The notes under the pieces: generated by a model
Databases searched by the model: none
The model's input: the letters and a program-made list of their open reading frames with translations, nothing else
Told to the model about the DNA's origin: nothing
Position numbers and translations under genes: made by a program
Assembly: GCA_017694415.1 (NCBI GenBank)
Contig: JADIMW010000006.1
Location: 1 to 45,302 of the forward strand
Length of the DNA stretch: 45,302 nucleotides
Direction: 5' to 3'
Source of the DNA: Candidatus Caccoplasma merdipullorum
GTDB taxonomy: Bacteria; Bacteroidota; Bacteroidia; Bacteroidales; G3-4614
Shown: positions 1 through 10,300 of the stretch, one piece after another
Layout of the letters: every line of letters begins with the position of its first letter
Position numbering within the stretch: the stretch's first letter is position 1

Positions 1-281
1 GTTCGATGATTATGATAGCCAAAGGAAACCGCAGCCAGCAGGTTACCGACGCATGCAAGAAGCACGGCGGATTCTACCTCGGCAGCATTGGCGGGCCGGC
101 TGCCATTCTGGCACAAAACAACATAAAGAGCGTTGAGTGTCTGGAATATCCGGAACTCGGCATGGAGGCTATCTGGAAAATAGAAGTTGAGAACTTCCCC
201 GCATTTATTCTTGTGGACGACAAGGGTAACGACTTCTTCAAACAGATTAAGCCGTTGTGCCTCGGCAGTTGCAAGAAATAG
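1..281 (+). CDS. Class I fumarate hydratase, C-terminal end (partial)
   Basis: This is the 3' end of a gene whose start lies left of the window; the frame is open from base 3 to a TAG at 279-281. The roughly 92 visible residues match the C-terminal beta-domain of iron-sulfur class I fumarases: a GGPAA segment, then [20 protein letters not shown], then a VDDKGNDFF motif. The enzyme interconverts fumarate and malate in the cytoplasm. A strong rho-independent terminator follows 30 nt after the stop, so this gene ends its transcript. The family call is secure from these motifs; the catalytic N-terminal part with the cluster-binding cysteines is not visible here. Confidence 0.9.
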   Translation, partial: SMIMIAKGNRSQQVTDACKKHGGFYLGSIGGPAAILAQNNIKSVECLEYPELGMEAIWKIEVENFPAFILVDDKGNDFFKQIKPLCLGSCKK

Positions 282-310
282 TGGGATTATTCGATATTTT
301 TCCAACAGCT

Positions 311-345
311 TATCCCCGGCAGTGAAATGTCGGGGATATTTTTTT
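311..345 (+). terminator. Rho-independent terminator of the fumarase gene
   Basis: A near-perfect stem (ATCCCCGGCA with TGTCGGGGAT, one G-T pair) closes a 6-nt loop and is followed by a run of seven T. It lies just after the fumarase stop. It also overlaps the earliest possible ATG (327) of the downstream channel gene, which argues for a later start of that gene. Confidence 0.9.
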
Positions 346-422
346 ATCTGCCGATAACAGGTTATGATATATCAACGGCTTTCATGCACAACAATAACGG
401 CGGCAAATCTGTTTTATATGGC

Positions 423-1124
423 ATGAAGACTGCTCTTGACGATTTTATAATGCAACGCAGAGGTATTTACGGCGTTCTGCATGTGGCTATTCTTATCCTT
501 TCTGTTATTTTAGTTATCGCTATTTCGATAGATACGTTCAAAAGCGACACCGATGTCGTCAGCGAAACATATCTCAATATCCAGCTTTGGATTTGCTTGT
601 TTTTCCTCGCCGACTTCTTTATCGAATGGGTTTTGGCTGCGAGGAAATGGGTATATCTCGCATCGCATGCGGTTTTTTTTATTATCTCCATACCGTACCT
701 GAACATTTTCAGATATGCCGATATTGTTTTTCCGCCCGAAACGGAATATATGCTGCGCTTTATCCCTCTGATTCGCGGCGGGTATGCTCTTGTTATCGTC
801 GTCGGGCAACTGTTCTACAACCGGGCTTCGAGCCTGCTTGTAACTTATATGACGCTGCTCGGAGCTGCCGTCTATTTTTCGTCTCTTCTTTTTTACGTGT
901 TGGAGCATGATTTAAACCCGATGGTCAAAGGATACGGCGATGCGCTTTGGTGGGCTCTTATGGATGTTACTACGGTAGGATCGAACATATACGCCGTAAC
1001 TGTGGCGGGGAAAGGGATGTCGGTAGCCCTCGCAGCTGTTGGGATGATGATGTTCCCTGTTTTTACGGTATATATCACTTCGCTTGTCCAACGTGGAAAC
1101 GGAAACGGCAAACCGCAGCAATAA
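423..1124 (+). CDS. Six-helix voltage-gated-like ion channel with atypical pore filter
   Basis: A 233-residue membrane protein if started at ATG 423. The frame is open from ATG 327, but that codon lies inside the fumarase terminator; 384 and 450 are other possible starts. Counting residues from 423, hydrophobic segments near 14-34, 50-72, 76-92, 112-128, 133-158 and 186-211 resemble a six-helix cation channel. The pore loop reads WWALMDVTTVGSNIYAVT (about 172-189). Canonical K+ channels have TVGYG or TVGFG here; this one has TVGSN. The fourth segment has only two or three arginines (RFIPLIRGG), so voltage sensing is uncertain. The overall fold is well supported, ion selectivity is not. It converges on asnS, with a shared hairpin between the two genes. 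Confidence 0.75.
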   Translation: MKTALDDFIMQRRGIYGVLHVAILILSVILVIAISIDTFKSDTDVVSETYLNIQLWICLFFLADFFIEWVLAARKWVYLASHAVFFIISIPYLNIFRYADIVFPPETEYMLRFIPLIRGGYALVIVVGQLFYNRASSLLVTYMTLLGAAVYFSSLLFYVLEHDLNPMVKGYGDALWWALMDVTTVGSNIYAVTVAGKGMSVALAAVGMMMFPVFTVYITSLVQRGNGNGKPQQ

Positions 1125-1138
1125 TCCTGCGGATACGA

Positions 1139-1177
1139 AAAAGCCCCGCAGCCTTTTATATGGGCAACGGGACTTTT
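1139..1177. terminator. Bidirectional terminator between channel gene and asnS
   Basis: AAAAGCCCCG (1139-1148) pairs with CGGGACTTTT (1168-1177) with one C-A mismatch. T-runs follow on both strands: CTTTTC on plus and GGGGCTTTTTCG on minus. It lies between two convergent genes. Confidence 0.75.
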
Positions 1178-1203
1178 CTATATATATGATTGCCTTCTCG
1201 TTA

Positions 1204-2607
1204 TCAGAATTCTGCATTTCGGGGTGTTCGCGGGAACGGGATTACGTCGCGTATGTTGCTCATGCCTGTTACGAAAAGCATAAGGCGTTCGAATCCCAAA
1301 CCGAAACCTGAATGGGGAGCTGTTCCGAAACGGCGGGTATCGAGATACCACCATATGTCTTTGTGGGGTACGTGCATTTCATCTGCGCGGCGCAACAGCT
1401 TGTCGTAATCTTCTTCGCGCTGCGACCCGCCTATTATCTCGCCTATTTTCGGGAACAGTACGTCCATGGCGCGAACTGTCTTTCCGTCGTCGTTCTGTTT
1501 CATGTAGAACGATTTTATCTCTTTGGGATAGTCGGTCAGTATTACGGGACGTTTAAAGTGTTCTTCTACAAGATAGCGTTCGTGTTCGGCAGCGAGGTCG
1601 GCTCCCCAATATATAGGGAACTCGAATTTGCGGCCGTCTTTTACGGCTTTTTCGAGAATCTCTATTCCTTGCGTATATGTCAAACGGACAAAATCGACTT
1701 TTATAACGCTGTTCAGACGCTCTATCAACTCCTTGTCGAACATGTCGTTAAGGAACTTCAAGTCGTCGTAACAGTTGTCCAACGCCCACTGCACGCAGTA
1801 TTTTATAAAGTCCTCGGCAAGTTGCATGTTGTCTTCTATTTCGTTGAATGCAACTTCGGGTTCTATCATCCAGAACTCGGCGAGGTGGCGGGGGGTATTG
1901 GAATTTTCGGCTCGGAAAGTGGGGCCGAACGTATATACTGCTCCCAATGCCATTGCTGCCAGTTCGGCCTCCAACTGCCCGGATACGGTAAGGGATGCCT
2001 GTTTGCCGAAGAAATCGTCGTCGTACGATACGGCTCCGTTTTCATCGCGTTTTATATCGGCGAGGTTCATCGTGGTTACCTGAAACATCTGTCCTGCCCC
2101 TTCGCAGTCGGATGCTGTTATTATAGGGGTATGGAAATAGTAGAAGCCTCTTTCGTGAAAGAACTTGTGTATGGCTATGGCCATGTTGTGCCGCAAACGG
2201 AATACGGCACCGAACGTGTTGGTGCGGGGACGTAAATGGGCTATCTCGCGAAGGTATTCCATCGTATGCCCTTTTTTCTGCAACGGATACGTCTGCGGGT
2301 CGGCTGTTCCGTAAACGGTCAGTTCTTCGCATTGTATTTCTATTTCCTGTCCGCCTCCCTGCGATGCCACGAGCTGACCTGTTACCGTAAGGCAGGCTCC
2401 TGTCGTTACGGGTTTCAGCGTCTCTTCGCCGAGTTTGGCTATATCTACAACTACCTGCATGTTTTTTATGGTCGAACCGTCGTTAATGGCTATAAACGCT
2501 ACTTGCTTGTTGCCTCTTTTGGTTCGTACCCATCCTTTTATGTTCACCTTTTCACCTATCGGCTTGATTTTGAAAAGGTCGGATATTATGCTCCTTTTTA
2601 TCTCCAT
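1204..2607 (-). CDS. asnS: Asparagine--tRNA ligase
   Basis: A 467-residue class IIb aminoacyl-tRNA synthetase that charges tRNA-Asn with asparagine in the cytoplasm. The N-terminal OB-fold anticodon-binding domain (about 16-105) begins [12 protein letters not shown]. Motif 2 is [15 protein letters not shown] followed by [10 protein letters not shown] (227-250). Motif 3 near the C-terminus contains [15 protein letters not shown], and the protein ends [12 protein letters not shown], typical of AsnRS rather than AspRS. Length is normal for the family. The gene starts 33 nt after the stop of rluB on the same strand and is probably co-transcribed with it. Transcription ends at the bidirectional hairpin at 1139-1177. 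Confidence 0.97.
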   Translation of the reverse strand: MEIKRSIISDLFKIKPIGEKVNIKGWVRTKRGNKQVAFIAINDGSTIKNMQVVVDIAKLGEETLKPVTTGACLTVTGQLVASQGGGQEIEIQCEELTVYGTADPQTYPLQKKGHTMEYLREIAHLRPRTNTFGAVFRLRHNMAIAIHKFFHERGFYYFHTPIITASDCEGAGQMFQVTTMNLADIKRDENGAVSYDDDFFGKQASLTVSGQLEAELAAMALGAVYTFGPTFRAENSNTPRHLAEFWMIEPEVAFNEIEDNMQLAEDFIKYCVQWALDNCYDDLKFLNDMFDKELIERLNSVIKVDFVRLTYTQGIEILEKAVKDGRKFEFPIYWGADLAAEHERYLVEEHFKRPVILTDYPKEIKSFYMKQNDDGKTVRAMDVLFPKIGEIIGGSQREEDYDKLLRRADEMHVPHKDIWWYLDTRRFGTAPHSGFGLGFERLMLFVTGMSNIRDVIPFPRTPRNAEF

Positions 2608-2640
2608 ATCTTTTTCTGTTATCCTCTGTTCAATATATTT

Positions 2641-3987
2641 TTATTCGAATGCTCCCATGTGAAGCATGTTTACTTCTTCGCGGGTGAGATAACGCCAACG
2701 GCCTCTCGGGAGGTCTTTTTTGGTTAAGCCTGCGAAATAGACGCGGTCGAGTTTTTTTACTTTGTATCCGAGTGCCTCGAACATTCGCCGTATAACCCTG
2801 TTCCTGCCGGAGTGTATCTCTATTCCTACCTGATCGCGGTCGGTGTCGTTTACGTAACTTACGGCGTCGGCATGTATCGGGCCGTCGCTCAACTCTATTC
2901 CGTCGGCCATGCGCTGCATGTCTTCTTCCGTTACATCGCGGTCGGTAAAGACGTGGTATATCTTCTTCTTTACATACTGCGGATGTGTCAGTTTCGATGC
3001 CAACTCTCCGTCATTGGTCAGCAAAAGGACACCTGTAGTATTGCGGTCCAACCGCCCTACAGGGAAAATTCTTTCGCTGCAGGCACGCCTTATTATATCC
3101 ATGACCGTCAGACGTTGCTGCGGGTCCTTGGTGGTGGTTACGCAATTCTTGGGTTTGTTGAGCAATACATATACCTTGTGCTCGGGGGTTACGATTTTGT
3201 CTTTCAGCATTACTTCGTCGCCGAACAGTATCTTGGTTCCCAATTCGGTTACGACATTGCCGTTTACTTTTACTTCTCCGCGCACTATGTGTTCGTCGGC
3301 TTCGCGACGGGAGCAGACTCCTGCGGTAGAGAGGTATTTGTTGAGCCGTATGCTTTCGTCTGCTTCATACGGGGCTTTGTAAAGTATCGGCTCGGGTATG
3401 TTGTATTTTTTCTTTTTTGCTTTTTTCTGCGCCGGACGCTGTGGCTTCTGCTGGTTGTACTGCGGCCTTACATACTGTTGTTGCTGCTGGTCGCCGTACT
3501 CGCCGGGGAATGTTCTTTCTCCTTGCTGACGGTATCTTCCGTACCGCGGCTGGTATTGTCTTGACTGCTCACCTGCTCCGTAATCGTTGCGATAACGGTT
3601 TTCGCCGTTGTCGTAATTCCTGTTCTGACGGGGGGCATAGTTCTGTCTGCGTTGCTGGTTTCCGTATCCTTCGCCTTGTCTGCGCTGCTGGTACGGCCTG
3701 CGCTGATACTCGCCTCTGTCTGCCCTGTTATAATCGATGTTGCCGCTGTCGTACTGCTGCGCCCCTTCCGACTCTTGACGGTTCGTACGGTAGTACGGTC
3801 TGCGATTGGTATCGTACTGACGGTTGTTTGTGTAATAATTACCGCTTCTGCGTTCGGGGCGATAGTTATTGCCGCCTTCTTCTCTCATATAATTTCTGTT
3901 TTCTGAACGCGATGCCGCAAATGAGTCTCCCGATTCGTTGCGTCGCTCGCCTATTCTCGGGCGATGTGGTTTTTGTCCTTCTTCCAT
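2641..3987 (-). CDS. rluB: rRNA pseudouridine synthase RluB/RsuA family with long disordered N-terminus
   Basis: 448 residues. The C-terminal half is a standard RsuA/RluB enzyme that isomerises a specific uridine in rRNA: an S4 RNA-binding domain at about 212-258 (IRLNKYLSTAGVCSRREAD), then the catalytic GRLDRNTTGVLLLTNDGEL motif with the nucleophilic Asp314, then SGRNRVIRRMFEALGY. Residues 1-205 are an extra low-complexity tail rich in Arg, Gln, Asn, Tyr and Gly, ending in a lysine cluster (KKAKKKK at 188-194). Such tails are disordered and probably bind RNA; I infer this from composition alone. The gene is first in a likely rluB-asnS operon. Which uridine is modified cannot be decided from sequence, so the symbol marks the family. 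Confidence 0.9.
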   Translation of the reverse strand: MEEGQKPHRPRIGERRNESGDSFAASRSENRNYMREEGGNNYRPERRSGNYYTNNRQYDTNRRPYYRTNRQESEGAQQYDSGNIDYNRADRGEYQRRPYQQRRQGEGYGNQQRRQNYAPRQNRNYDNGENRYRNDYGAGEQSRQYQPRYGRYRQQGERTFPGEYGDQQQQQYVRPQYNQQKPQRPAQKKAKKKKYNIPEPILYKAPYEADESIRLNKYLSTAGVCSRREADEHIVRGEVKVNGNVVTELGTKILFGDEVMLKDKIVTPEHKVYVLLNKPKNCVTTTKDPQQRLTVMDIIRRACSERIFPVGRLDRNTTGVLLLTNDGELASKLTHPQYVKKKIYHVFTDRDVTEEDMQRMADGIELSDGPIHADAVSYVNDTDRDQVGIEIHSGRNRVIRRMFEALGYKVKKLDRVYFAGLTKKDLPRGRWRYLTREEVNMLHMGAFE

Positions 3988-4157
3988 ATTTTACAGTATA
4001 TACTTAAATTCGGCAAGCCTCTCGGTTTGCAATATTCTTTTCAATCACATATCGTCGCCTTCTGCACACACGCATATTGTCTTGCCGTTCAAGACGCTCA
4101 GGGTAAAGGTTCTACGCCCGAATTGCGGCCTTACCATACGCGCGGTGATTGTGAGTG

Positions 4158-4165
4158 CAAAGTTA
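4158..4165 (-). promoter_or_regulatory. Candidate -7 box of rluB-asnS
   Basis: Reads TAACTTTG on the minus strand, a full match to the Bacteroidota TAnnTTTG element. No TTTG is found at the expected 19-21 nt upstream, so support is partial. It would give a leader of about 170 nt. Confidence 0.4.
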
Positions 4166-4362
4166 TGCTTTTTTTTAAACTACGCTACTTTTTTATGCGA
4201 GGTTTCAACAAATTAACGCCATATTTCCGTATTTGTTTGTTCAATCGTTTTTTTTATGCTGTTTTTCTTTTGTCTTACCGAAGGGAGATATTGTAACGTT
4301 GCAATTTTCGGGTCGCGCTAATGCCGTTTTTTACGTCCATGCTATTTTTAAGGAGTTTTTTG

Positions 4363-4370
4363 TACCTTAG
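4363..4370 (+). promoter_or_regulatory. Candidate -7 box of slyD
   Basis: TACCTTAG, one mismatch to TAnnTTTG, 27 nt before the slyD start. No clear -33 TTTG is present, so this is a weak call. Confidence 0.35.
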
Positions 4371-4397
4371 CGCGCAAATTAAAAAATTATCGACGAA

Positions 4398-4970
4398 ATG
4401 GAATTTATTAAGAACGGCAAATATGTGGAGGCTTCTTACGTGCTTACCGTTGGCGAAGAAGATGAAGTTATGGAGAGTGTTCCAAAAGAGCGTCCTCTGG
4501 CTTTCATTTTCGGCAACGGCCAAATGTTGGAGTCTTTCGAAAAGAATATGAAGGGGTTGAAACCCGGCGACAGTTTCGATTTCAGGATTCCGTGCGAAGA
4601 GGCTTTCGGCAAATACGAGGAGAGTCGCGTACAGGAAGTGGCCAAAGAGATTTTTTTCGTAAACGGCGAATTTGATAAGGAGCATGTATTGCCCGGCAGG
4701 ACTTTTCAGATGGTAAATTCGGACGGAGACCGTTTTAACGGTTCTGTTCTTGAGGTAAAGGACGAGTGTGTCATAATGGACTTCAATCATCCTCTTGCGG
4801 GTGAAGATTTGCATTTTACAGGAGAAGTGCTGCTTGTGCGCGACGCTACTGCCGAAGAGATGAATCCGCCTCATTGCGGCGGGTGTTGCAGTGGATGCCA
4901 CGACGGCGATTGCGGCGGTTCGCATCACGAACACGAAGGCGGGTGTTGTGGCAGCGGTTGTTGTGAATAA
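4398..4970 (+). CDS. slyD: FKBP-type peptidyl-prolyl isomerase, SlyD-like, with metal-binding tail
   Basis: 190 residues. The first 150 form an FKBP fold with an inserted IF chaperone domain, as in SlyD: LTVGEEDEVMES, GNGQMLESFEKNMKGLKPGD, then the insert, then FNHPLAGEDLHFTGEVL. It catalyses cis-trans isomerisation of prolyl bonds and acts as a chaperone. The last 36 residues carry nine cysteines and five histidines (for example CGGCCSGCHDGDC and GGCCGSGCCE). Comparable tails in SlyD proteins bind nickel and other transition metals, so metal delivery or buffering is likely. No hydrogenase or urease genes are in the window to name a client. It converges with tamL. Confidence 0.93.
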   Translation: MEFIKNGKYVEASYVLTVGEEDEVMESVPKERPLAFIFGNGQMLESFEKNMKGLKPGDSFDFRIPCEEAFGKYEESRVQEVAKEIFFVNGEFDKEHVLPGRTFQMVNSDGDRFNGSVLEVKDECVIMDFNHPLAGEDLHFTGEVLLVRDATAEEMNPPHCGGCCSGCHDGDCGGSHHEHEGGCCGSGCCE

Positions 4971-4991
4971 TCTGCCTTGACGTTTTTTTTA

Positions 4992-5035
4992 CCGTTCTTG
5001 ATGCGTAACGCATATATCCGTTCGCATCAGAACGG
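4992..5035. terminator. Inverted repeat between convergent slyD and tamL
   Basis: CCGTTCTTGATGCG (4992-5005) pairs with CGCATCAGAACGG (5023-5035), with one bulged T. A shorter alternative palindrome, ATGCGTAACGCAT, lies within it at 5002-5014. The right arm overlaps the tamL stop codon. Neither strand has a T-run after the stem, so termination is inferred from position only. Confidence 0.45.
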
Positions 5036-7354
5036 ATACCCTATGGCGAGGTGCAGTCCGAGACTCTTCTTGAAACTCGTCATGTTGTAGTAACCCGACT
5101 TGCCGGTATCGTACGGTGCATGAAGTCCGATTCCCAAATCGAGGCGCACTACGATAACGGACAGGTCGTATCTTATACCGAACCCTGTTCCGAGAGCAAT
5201 ATCCTTAAAGAACGTACTCCCTTGCAGTTTTCCGCCCGGACGTGCAGGGTCGTCCTGCAACAGCCAGATATTTCCGGCATCGAGGAATACGGCACAGTGC
5301 AGATTGCCGACAAGTTTGAAACGCAGCTCCACATTGGCCTCCAGTTTAAAGTTACCTGTCTGGTCGAAATAATAGTTTGGGTTGTCGAAATCGGGTCGGT
5401 AACTCCCCGGTCCGAGCGAACGTACGGTAAATGCCCTTATGCTGTTCGCGCCTCCTATATAGAACTGCTCGCTGTAAGGTATTACGGATGAATTGCCGTA
5501 GGCATGTCCTGCCCCGACAAGAAGTCGTGATGCGAGCCAGTTGTCTCCCCACAGACACCGGAAATATTTGAATTCCAATTCCCCCTTTACAAATTGCGAG
5601 AACTGGTTGCCGAAAAAGTTATACGGTTTTTGTTTTTTAAACGGCAGCATTATGCCGTATAAAAGATTTCCGGCCTGTGTAGCCTCGACTTTGAAAGAGA
5701 TTCGGTTATAGTCGTGGCGTCCGACATATTTGTTGAAGTTATATACATACCTCATCATAGGTATAAACTGGTCGCGGAAACTGAGCGCTATCGCCGGGTT
5801 GTCCTGTAATGTAGCCTCGAACGAAGAGGTTGTATTAAGCAGCTTGTTATACAACAGTTTGAACGGGTTCAGCGTATGGGAGGAGTAGCGCGTGGTGGAA
5901 AAGTTGTACTCCATCGATGCGCTGAACGATACTATCCTGAAGTAATTTGGACGGTTCATAAGGTCTGCCCCGATTTTAAAATCGGTTGTTCGGGTAAACC
6001 GCCTCGGTTCTTTTATAAAATGCGGGATAAGCAAACGCGGGAATGTAAGGGCTATTGTTGCTCCGAACTCGTATGAATTCATCAGCGACGAACTGGATGC
6101 CCTGTTGGCACCCGTCTGCCACTCGTAGGAGCCGTTCAGTTGCAGCGAAAGTTTTTCTCCCCCGCCCAATATGTTGTTGTGCGATATTGAAAATAGCATG
6201 TTCGGCCCCAAGAAGCTGTTCGATTTTGAATTTAAATCGACTTCGAACGATGCTTCGATAGGTTTGGCCATGGCCAACTCGAAACGCATGTTCAGCACCT
6301 CAGGGTTGAGACTGTCTATTTGGGCTGTGGTATTGACATAACTGAATACCCCCGTCCGGCTGAGATTGGATTGCGACAATGTCTGTTCTTCGAGCGAATA
6401 TAACCGACCGGTTCTTACGGTTATGCTGCGGCGTATCAATGTCCACTTTACTTTTAACGGCTGCTGATATGTTACCGTAAATCCTTCTCTTGCCCTGCGA
6501 TACCTCCGCCTGCTGGTTATTTGCATGGTATCTATATCGCCTTTTCCGCCGGCACTTGCTATATATACGTTTATCTTGCCTATCTTATATTGCCTGACGG
6601 CATTGCGAGGCAAAGGGTCTTGAAGCACGACCTTTATCATCACCTTGTATGCGGCCTGCGTTGTGTCGGCCAAGAACCTTATATACTCCGGCCTGAAAAA
6701 ATAATACCCGTTGTTGCGGAGATGTGTGGCTATACGCACCCGTTCGGCTTCGAGCGTATCGGTATCGTAACGGAGACCGGGACGCAACAGCGATGCATCT
6801 TTTATCTTGTTTATCATCGATGTCAGAGTGTCGGTAACTTCAGGAAACGATATATCGCCATATACCCACGGTTTTGCCACATCCACCTGATATGATATGC
6901 GTGCTTTCTTGTCGTTGCGCTTTTTATACAGCAAATCGTACGTGGCTGTCGAATTGAAATAGCCGGCATTGCCGAGCATCGATTCTACAAGTTTCATCCG
7001 CAAATCGGGCGCAACGGATGATATAAGCACGGGTTCGCGGGAGAATTTGTTGTAGAACCAGTATTTGAATCCTTTATCCTTGGTAGGCCGGCAATAGTTA
7101 TATACAAGCAGGCCGAACGGAAACGGAGTACGCCAATAGGGTGAGTAGAGCGGATTGTTGGGCTTTACCGACAGTTCGGCTTTTACTTCGCTTTTAGTGG
7201 CGGCATCGATACCTTCTTCGTGCTGCGACTCTATATTCATGCTTTTCACGCCGACATACAGCACTTCATCTTCGCCGAGCCGCTTCGTGGTGGAGCAGCC
7301 CGCCAATATCGCCATGCAGAACAGTATCGCTATTTTAATCGACAACTTCGTCAT
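5027..7354 (-). CDS. tamL: TamL-type BamA/TamA-superfamily outer-membrane lipoprotein
   Basis: 775 residues. The N-terminus is a lipoprotein signal peptide with lipobox LAGC (Cys20). POTRA-like segments follow (roughly 60-330), then a C-terminal 16-stranded Omp85-type barrel: FYIGGANSIRAFTVRSLGPG is the conserved barrel motif, and the protein ends in aromatic IGYPF. Bacteroidota carry this lipidated TamA/BamA relative, TamL, in place of plain TamA. It is thought to work with TamB in envelope protein or lipid transport. Its ATG lies 20 nt inside the end of tamB on the same strand, so the two are translationally coupled, which fits a TamL-TamB complex. Confidence 0.9.
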   Translation of the reverse strand: MTKLSIKIAILFCMAILAGCSTTKRLGEDEVLYVGVKSMNIESQHEEGIDAATKSEVKAELSVKPNNPLYSPYWRTPFPFGLLVYNYCRPTKDKGFKYWFYNKFSREPVLISSVAPDLRMKLVESMLGNAGYFNSTATYDLLYKKRNDKKARISYQVDVAKPWVYGDISFPEVTDTLTSMINKIKDASLLRPGLRYDTDTLEAERVRIATHLRNNGYYFFRPEYIRFLADTTQAAYKVMIKVVLQDPLPRNAVRQYKIGKINVYIASAGGKGDIDTMQITSRRRYRRAREGFTVTYQQPLKVKWTLIRRSITVRTGRLYSLEEQTLSQSNLSRTGVFSYVNTTAQIDSLNPEVLNMRFELAMAKPIEASFEVDLNSKSNSFLGPNMLFSISHNNILGGGEKLSLQLNGSYEWQTGANRASSSSLMNSYEFGATIALTFPRLLIPHFIKEPRRFTRTTDFKIGADLMNRPNYFRIVSFSASMEYNFSTTRYSSHTLNPFKLLYNKLLNTTSSFEATLQDNPAIALSFRDQFIPMMRYVYNFNKYVGRHDYNRISFKVEATQAGNLLYGIMLPFKKQKPYNFFGNQFSQFVKGELEFKYFRCLWGDNWLASRLLVGAGHAYGNSSVIPYSEQFYIGGANSIRAFTVRSLGPGSYRPDFDNPNYYFDQTGNFKLEANVELRFKLVGNLHCAVFLDAGNIWLLQDDPARPGGKLQGSTFFKDIALGTGFGIRYDLSVIVVRLDLGIGLHAPYDTGKSGYYNMTSFKKSLGLHLAIGYPF

Positions 7355-10300
7355 TTTTCTTTTCTTCGGCTTTTTTCTGTTTCTTGGCTTCGATCTTTGC
7401 CTTGCGACCCGTTATATTAAACAGCTCTTTCAACTTTATAACCTGCTTCCTGACGGCAAAACCTACTCCGTACTCGGTTATGTTCCCTTCGAGTATATCG
7501 TTCTGCATGCTGCGGAATACTTTTATAAGCATATTGTCGCGTTCATCCAACTGATATTCGAGCGTTACGTCGCCTATTATGTTCTGTGCCACTTCGGTAG
7601 GGGAAATGTCGGGGTTGTACGACCCTCCAACCACAACCTTGAACCTGTCGTTGAAGAGCGACTTGGAGAGTTGGTAGGAATAGTCGGTAACATCCTCTCC
7701 ACTGGCATTTTTGTAACTGTCAACGCCGAAAGACAAATCGACATTCTTCAAACTGTTGCGCGCCCACTGGTTGAGTTCCTTTTGCAAAAAGGTATTCAAT
7801 GCAACATTGTCATTGAAACTGTTATCGGTGTTCGACCCGCCTGTATATGTATTGTACAACAACATCGACAAAGCCTGTTCGGAACGCTGTTCTTCCGTCA
7901 TGGCGGCAAGTTCGTTGGTTATCGTCATATCATCGGGTGCAGTGAGGTTGAAACTGATGGCCATCCTGTCGAGCGTATTCTTTATGCTTATTATAACGTA
8001 GAACGTTACAAGACGACTTGTTCCTCCTTCATTGACACTGGTCTTGATTTTCTGACTCGCGGTTATGTTGAACGACGGATCGGCTATGTTCCCTGTCCAA
8101 TCGACATAACTCCCCTGATTTATATCGAAATCCTTTGTAGAGATTATTGGCGGGGTATATCGCACTGTCCCGCCGGATATGTTGTACCGTCCGGAAAAAC
8201 GCGTATCGCCGAGCATATTCATTGTATATAGCAGATTTCCTCCGCCTTGCAGGTTGATTCCTGTCTTACCGTCGGGAGTGATATTTACTGCGAGTTTTAC
8301 TGCCTGACCTATTGAGACGTTTACCGTCATGTCCATTCCCCACGGCGGAGGGGGCAACGGTTTTACAAATTCGTAATTCAGAGTGTCGTTAAACGATTCG
8401 AACTGCACGAGATCCGATACATCTTTTTCTTCGCCCAACGCATTGCTTTCGCGCATGGTATATGTTATCTCTGTTCCGTTAAGCAACGACACGTCGCCGC
8501 TAACCTTCAGGAAATTTACGGGTCCCGACAAATTTACCGCCATGTTTGCATACGCTTTTCCATAAACCGTCGATTTGTTGTTTTTCTTGACGTTTACAAG
8601 TTGGAAATTGTTTGCCGATATGCTAAGGTCGGTCTTTATCAGGAACGGATTTGACAAAGCTCTCGGCATATCGTCGAACGATATTGTTCCGTCGATATTA
8701 AGAGGCGAACCGTTGGGGCCGACCATACCGAACTTGTTGAAGGTTACAAGATTGTCGGTTACCGAAACTTTCCACGGGGAGAGGGCGAATGTTGTTCCTA
8801 CCGTAGCCGATGTAAGGGTTGCCTTGTTGAACTGCATGTAGCCGTTCATTTTGAAATCGTCGGATTTTCCGGTTACCGACAGGTCGGCACTCAACCCTCC
8901 GGTTAGAGTTGCATATTCTTCGGGGATAAAGGGATTTACCGATTCGAGCGGGATTGAATCCATTACCAATGACACATTCATCGGCTTACGCCGTGTGGTG
9001 TCGAATTGTCCCGACAACGACAGACAGTTTCTTTCGTTAATGTCCATACCGAAACTTATCGTCTCCACCCCGCCGTAGAGAATGGAATAGTCCATATCCA
9101 ACGCTACATCTCCGACAAGTCGCTTGTTGTATGTAAAACCGTCGATTGAGATAGTTCCGTCGGCAAATATACGTCGTCCTCCGTAACTCAACCGCAAATC
9201 GGACGACAGCAACCCTCCCACGGGCGGAGCGAGAGGCCATATCTCCAATAACGACGAAATGTCGAGAGAGGCAAGTTTCACTCCGAGTTCATTCGACACC
9301 TCTCCGTTTTCGGTATATATGTTGAAGAGTTTCTCTCCGGAAGTGATTTTCAGATTGGCGGCAATGCTTCCGTCTTTGAAATATTCGACGTAGTTGCCGG
9401 GGTTTACGGTACATGTCGAGTACCCTATTATCGGATTCAACGGGGTTATCTCCAACCGTACAGATGCGGTATCGAGCGAAACGCGTCCGCCGAGCCTGAA
9501 GCCTGTTTCTCCTGTTTTAAGCTGTTGCCACAAGTTCAGCCCCACACTTCGGCCTGCTATATCGCCGTATATCTTTATATCACCTGTCTGTCCCGTTTCT
9601 ATCGGCGTATTGCTTATGTACATGCCGTATTTTATCTTGGCCGTATCTTGACGGAGAAATATGCCGACTGTATCTATCGACATACTGCCGGATGTAAACC
9701 CGAAAGCTCCTGCCAAAAAACCGAACGGTTTGTTTTCGCCTGTTCTGAAATCCAGATTAAATCCTTTCAGTTCCATATCGTTCCGCATCAGATATGTACG
9801 CAGAATGGGGTTTTCGCCTATCCGCGCCGACAATCGGAATGGCGGAAGCGCTGAATTTATCTGCTTGGCATCGAGATACATCGAGTCGAGTTGTGAAGTG
9901 ATACAAGTCATTGCAGAGTCTAATCCGGAAATAAAATCCATTAACGGTTCGGGCGAATTGAACTCGACAGATATTTGTTCCGCCGTTATTTTCCCTTTCA
10001 TAGATGCGGTATCGGAAACAAAATCTATATCCAGCCCCGGCAATGTCCTGTTCACGCCGAACATCTTTATCTGCGTCTGGCCGAGCCCGCCTTTTACCGA
10101 ATAATAATCGTTCCCGGCCATTATGGCACCTATATCAATCTGCGTATTTACCAAAGTGCTGTCGCGGGTTATGCCGAGAGCTCCCATGTTGAGAGTTCCG
10201 ATACTGCCGGTGAGACGTATCGACTTGATTGTATCGGACAACATTCCTATATACTCCAGATTGCAGGGTGCCGCGGCATCTTTGCTTATCAACTTTCCAT

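Larger units (their letters stand above)
3988..4397. other. 410-bp divergent intergenic region, rluB/slyD
   Basis: No coding sequence is supported here. It holds candidate -7 elements for both flanking genes (4158-4165 minus, 4363-4370 plus). The putative rluB leader is about 170 nt, longer than most others in the window; I found no recognisable riboswitch or attenuator in it. Confidence 0.5.

Noticed and set aside
1312-2235. 307-codon plus-strand open frame over asnS
   Set aside because: Antisense to well-conserved synthetase motifs, with no protein-like features of its own.
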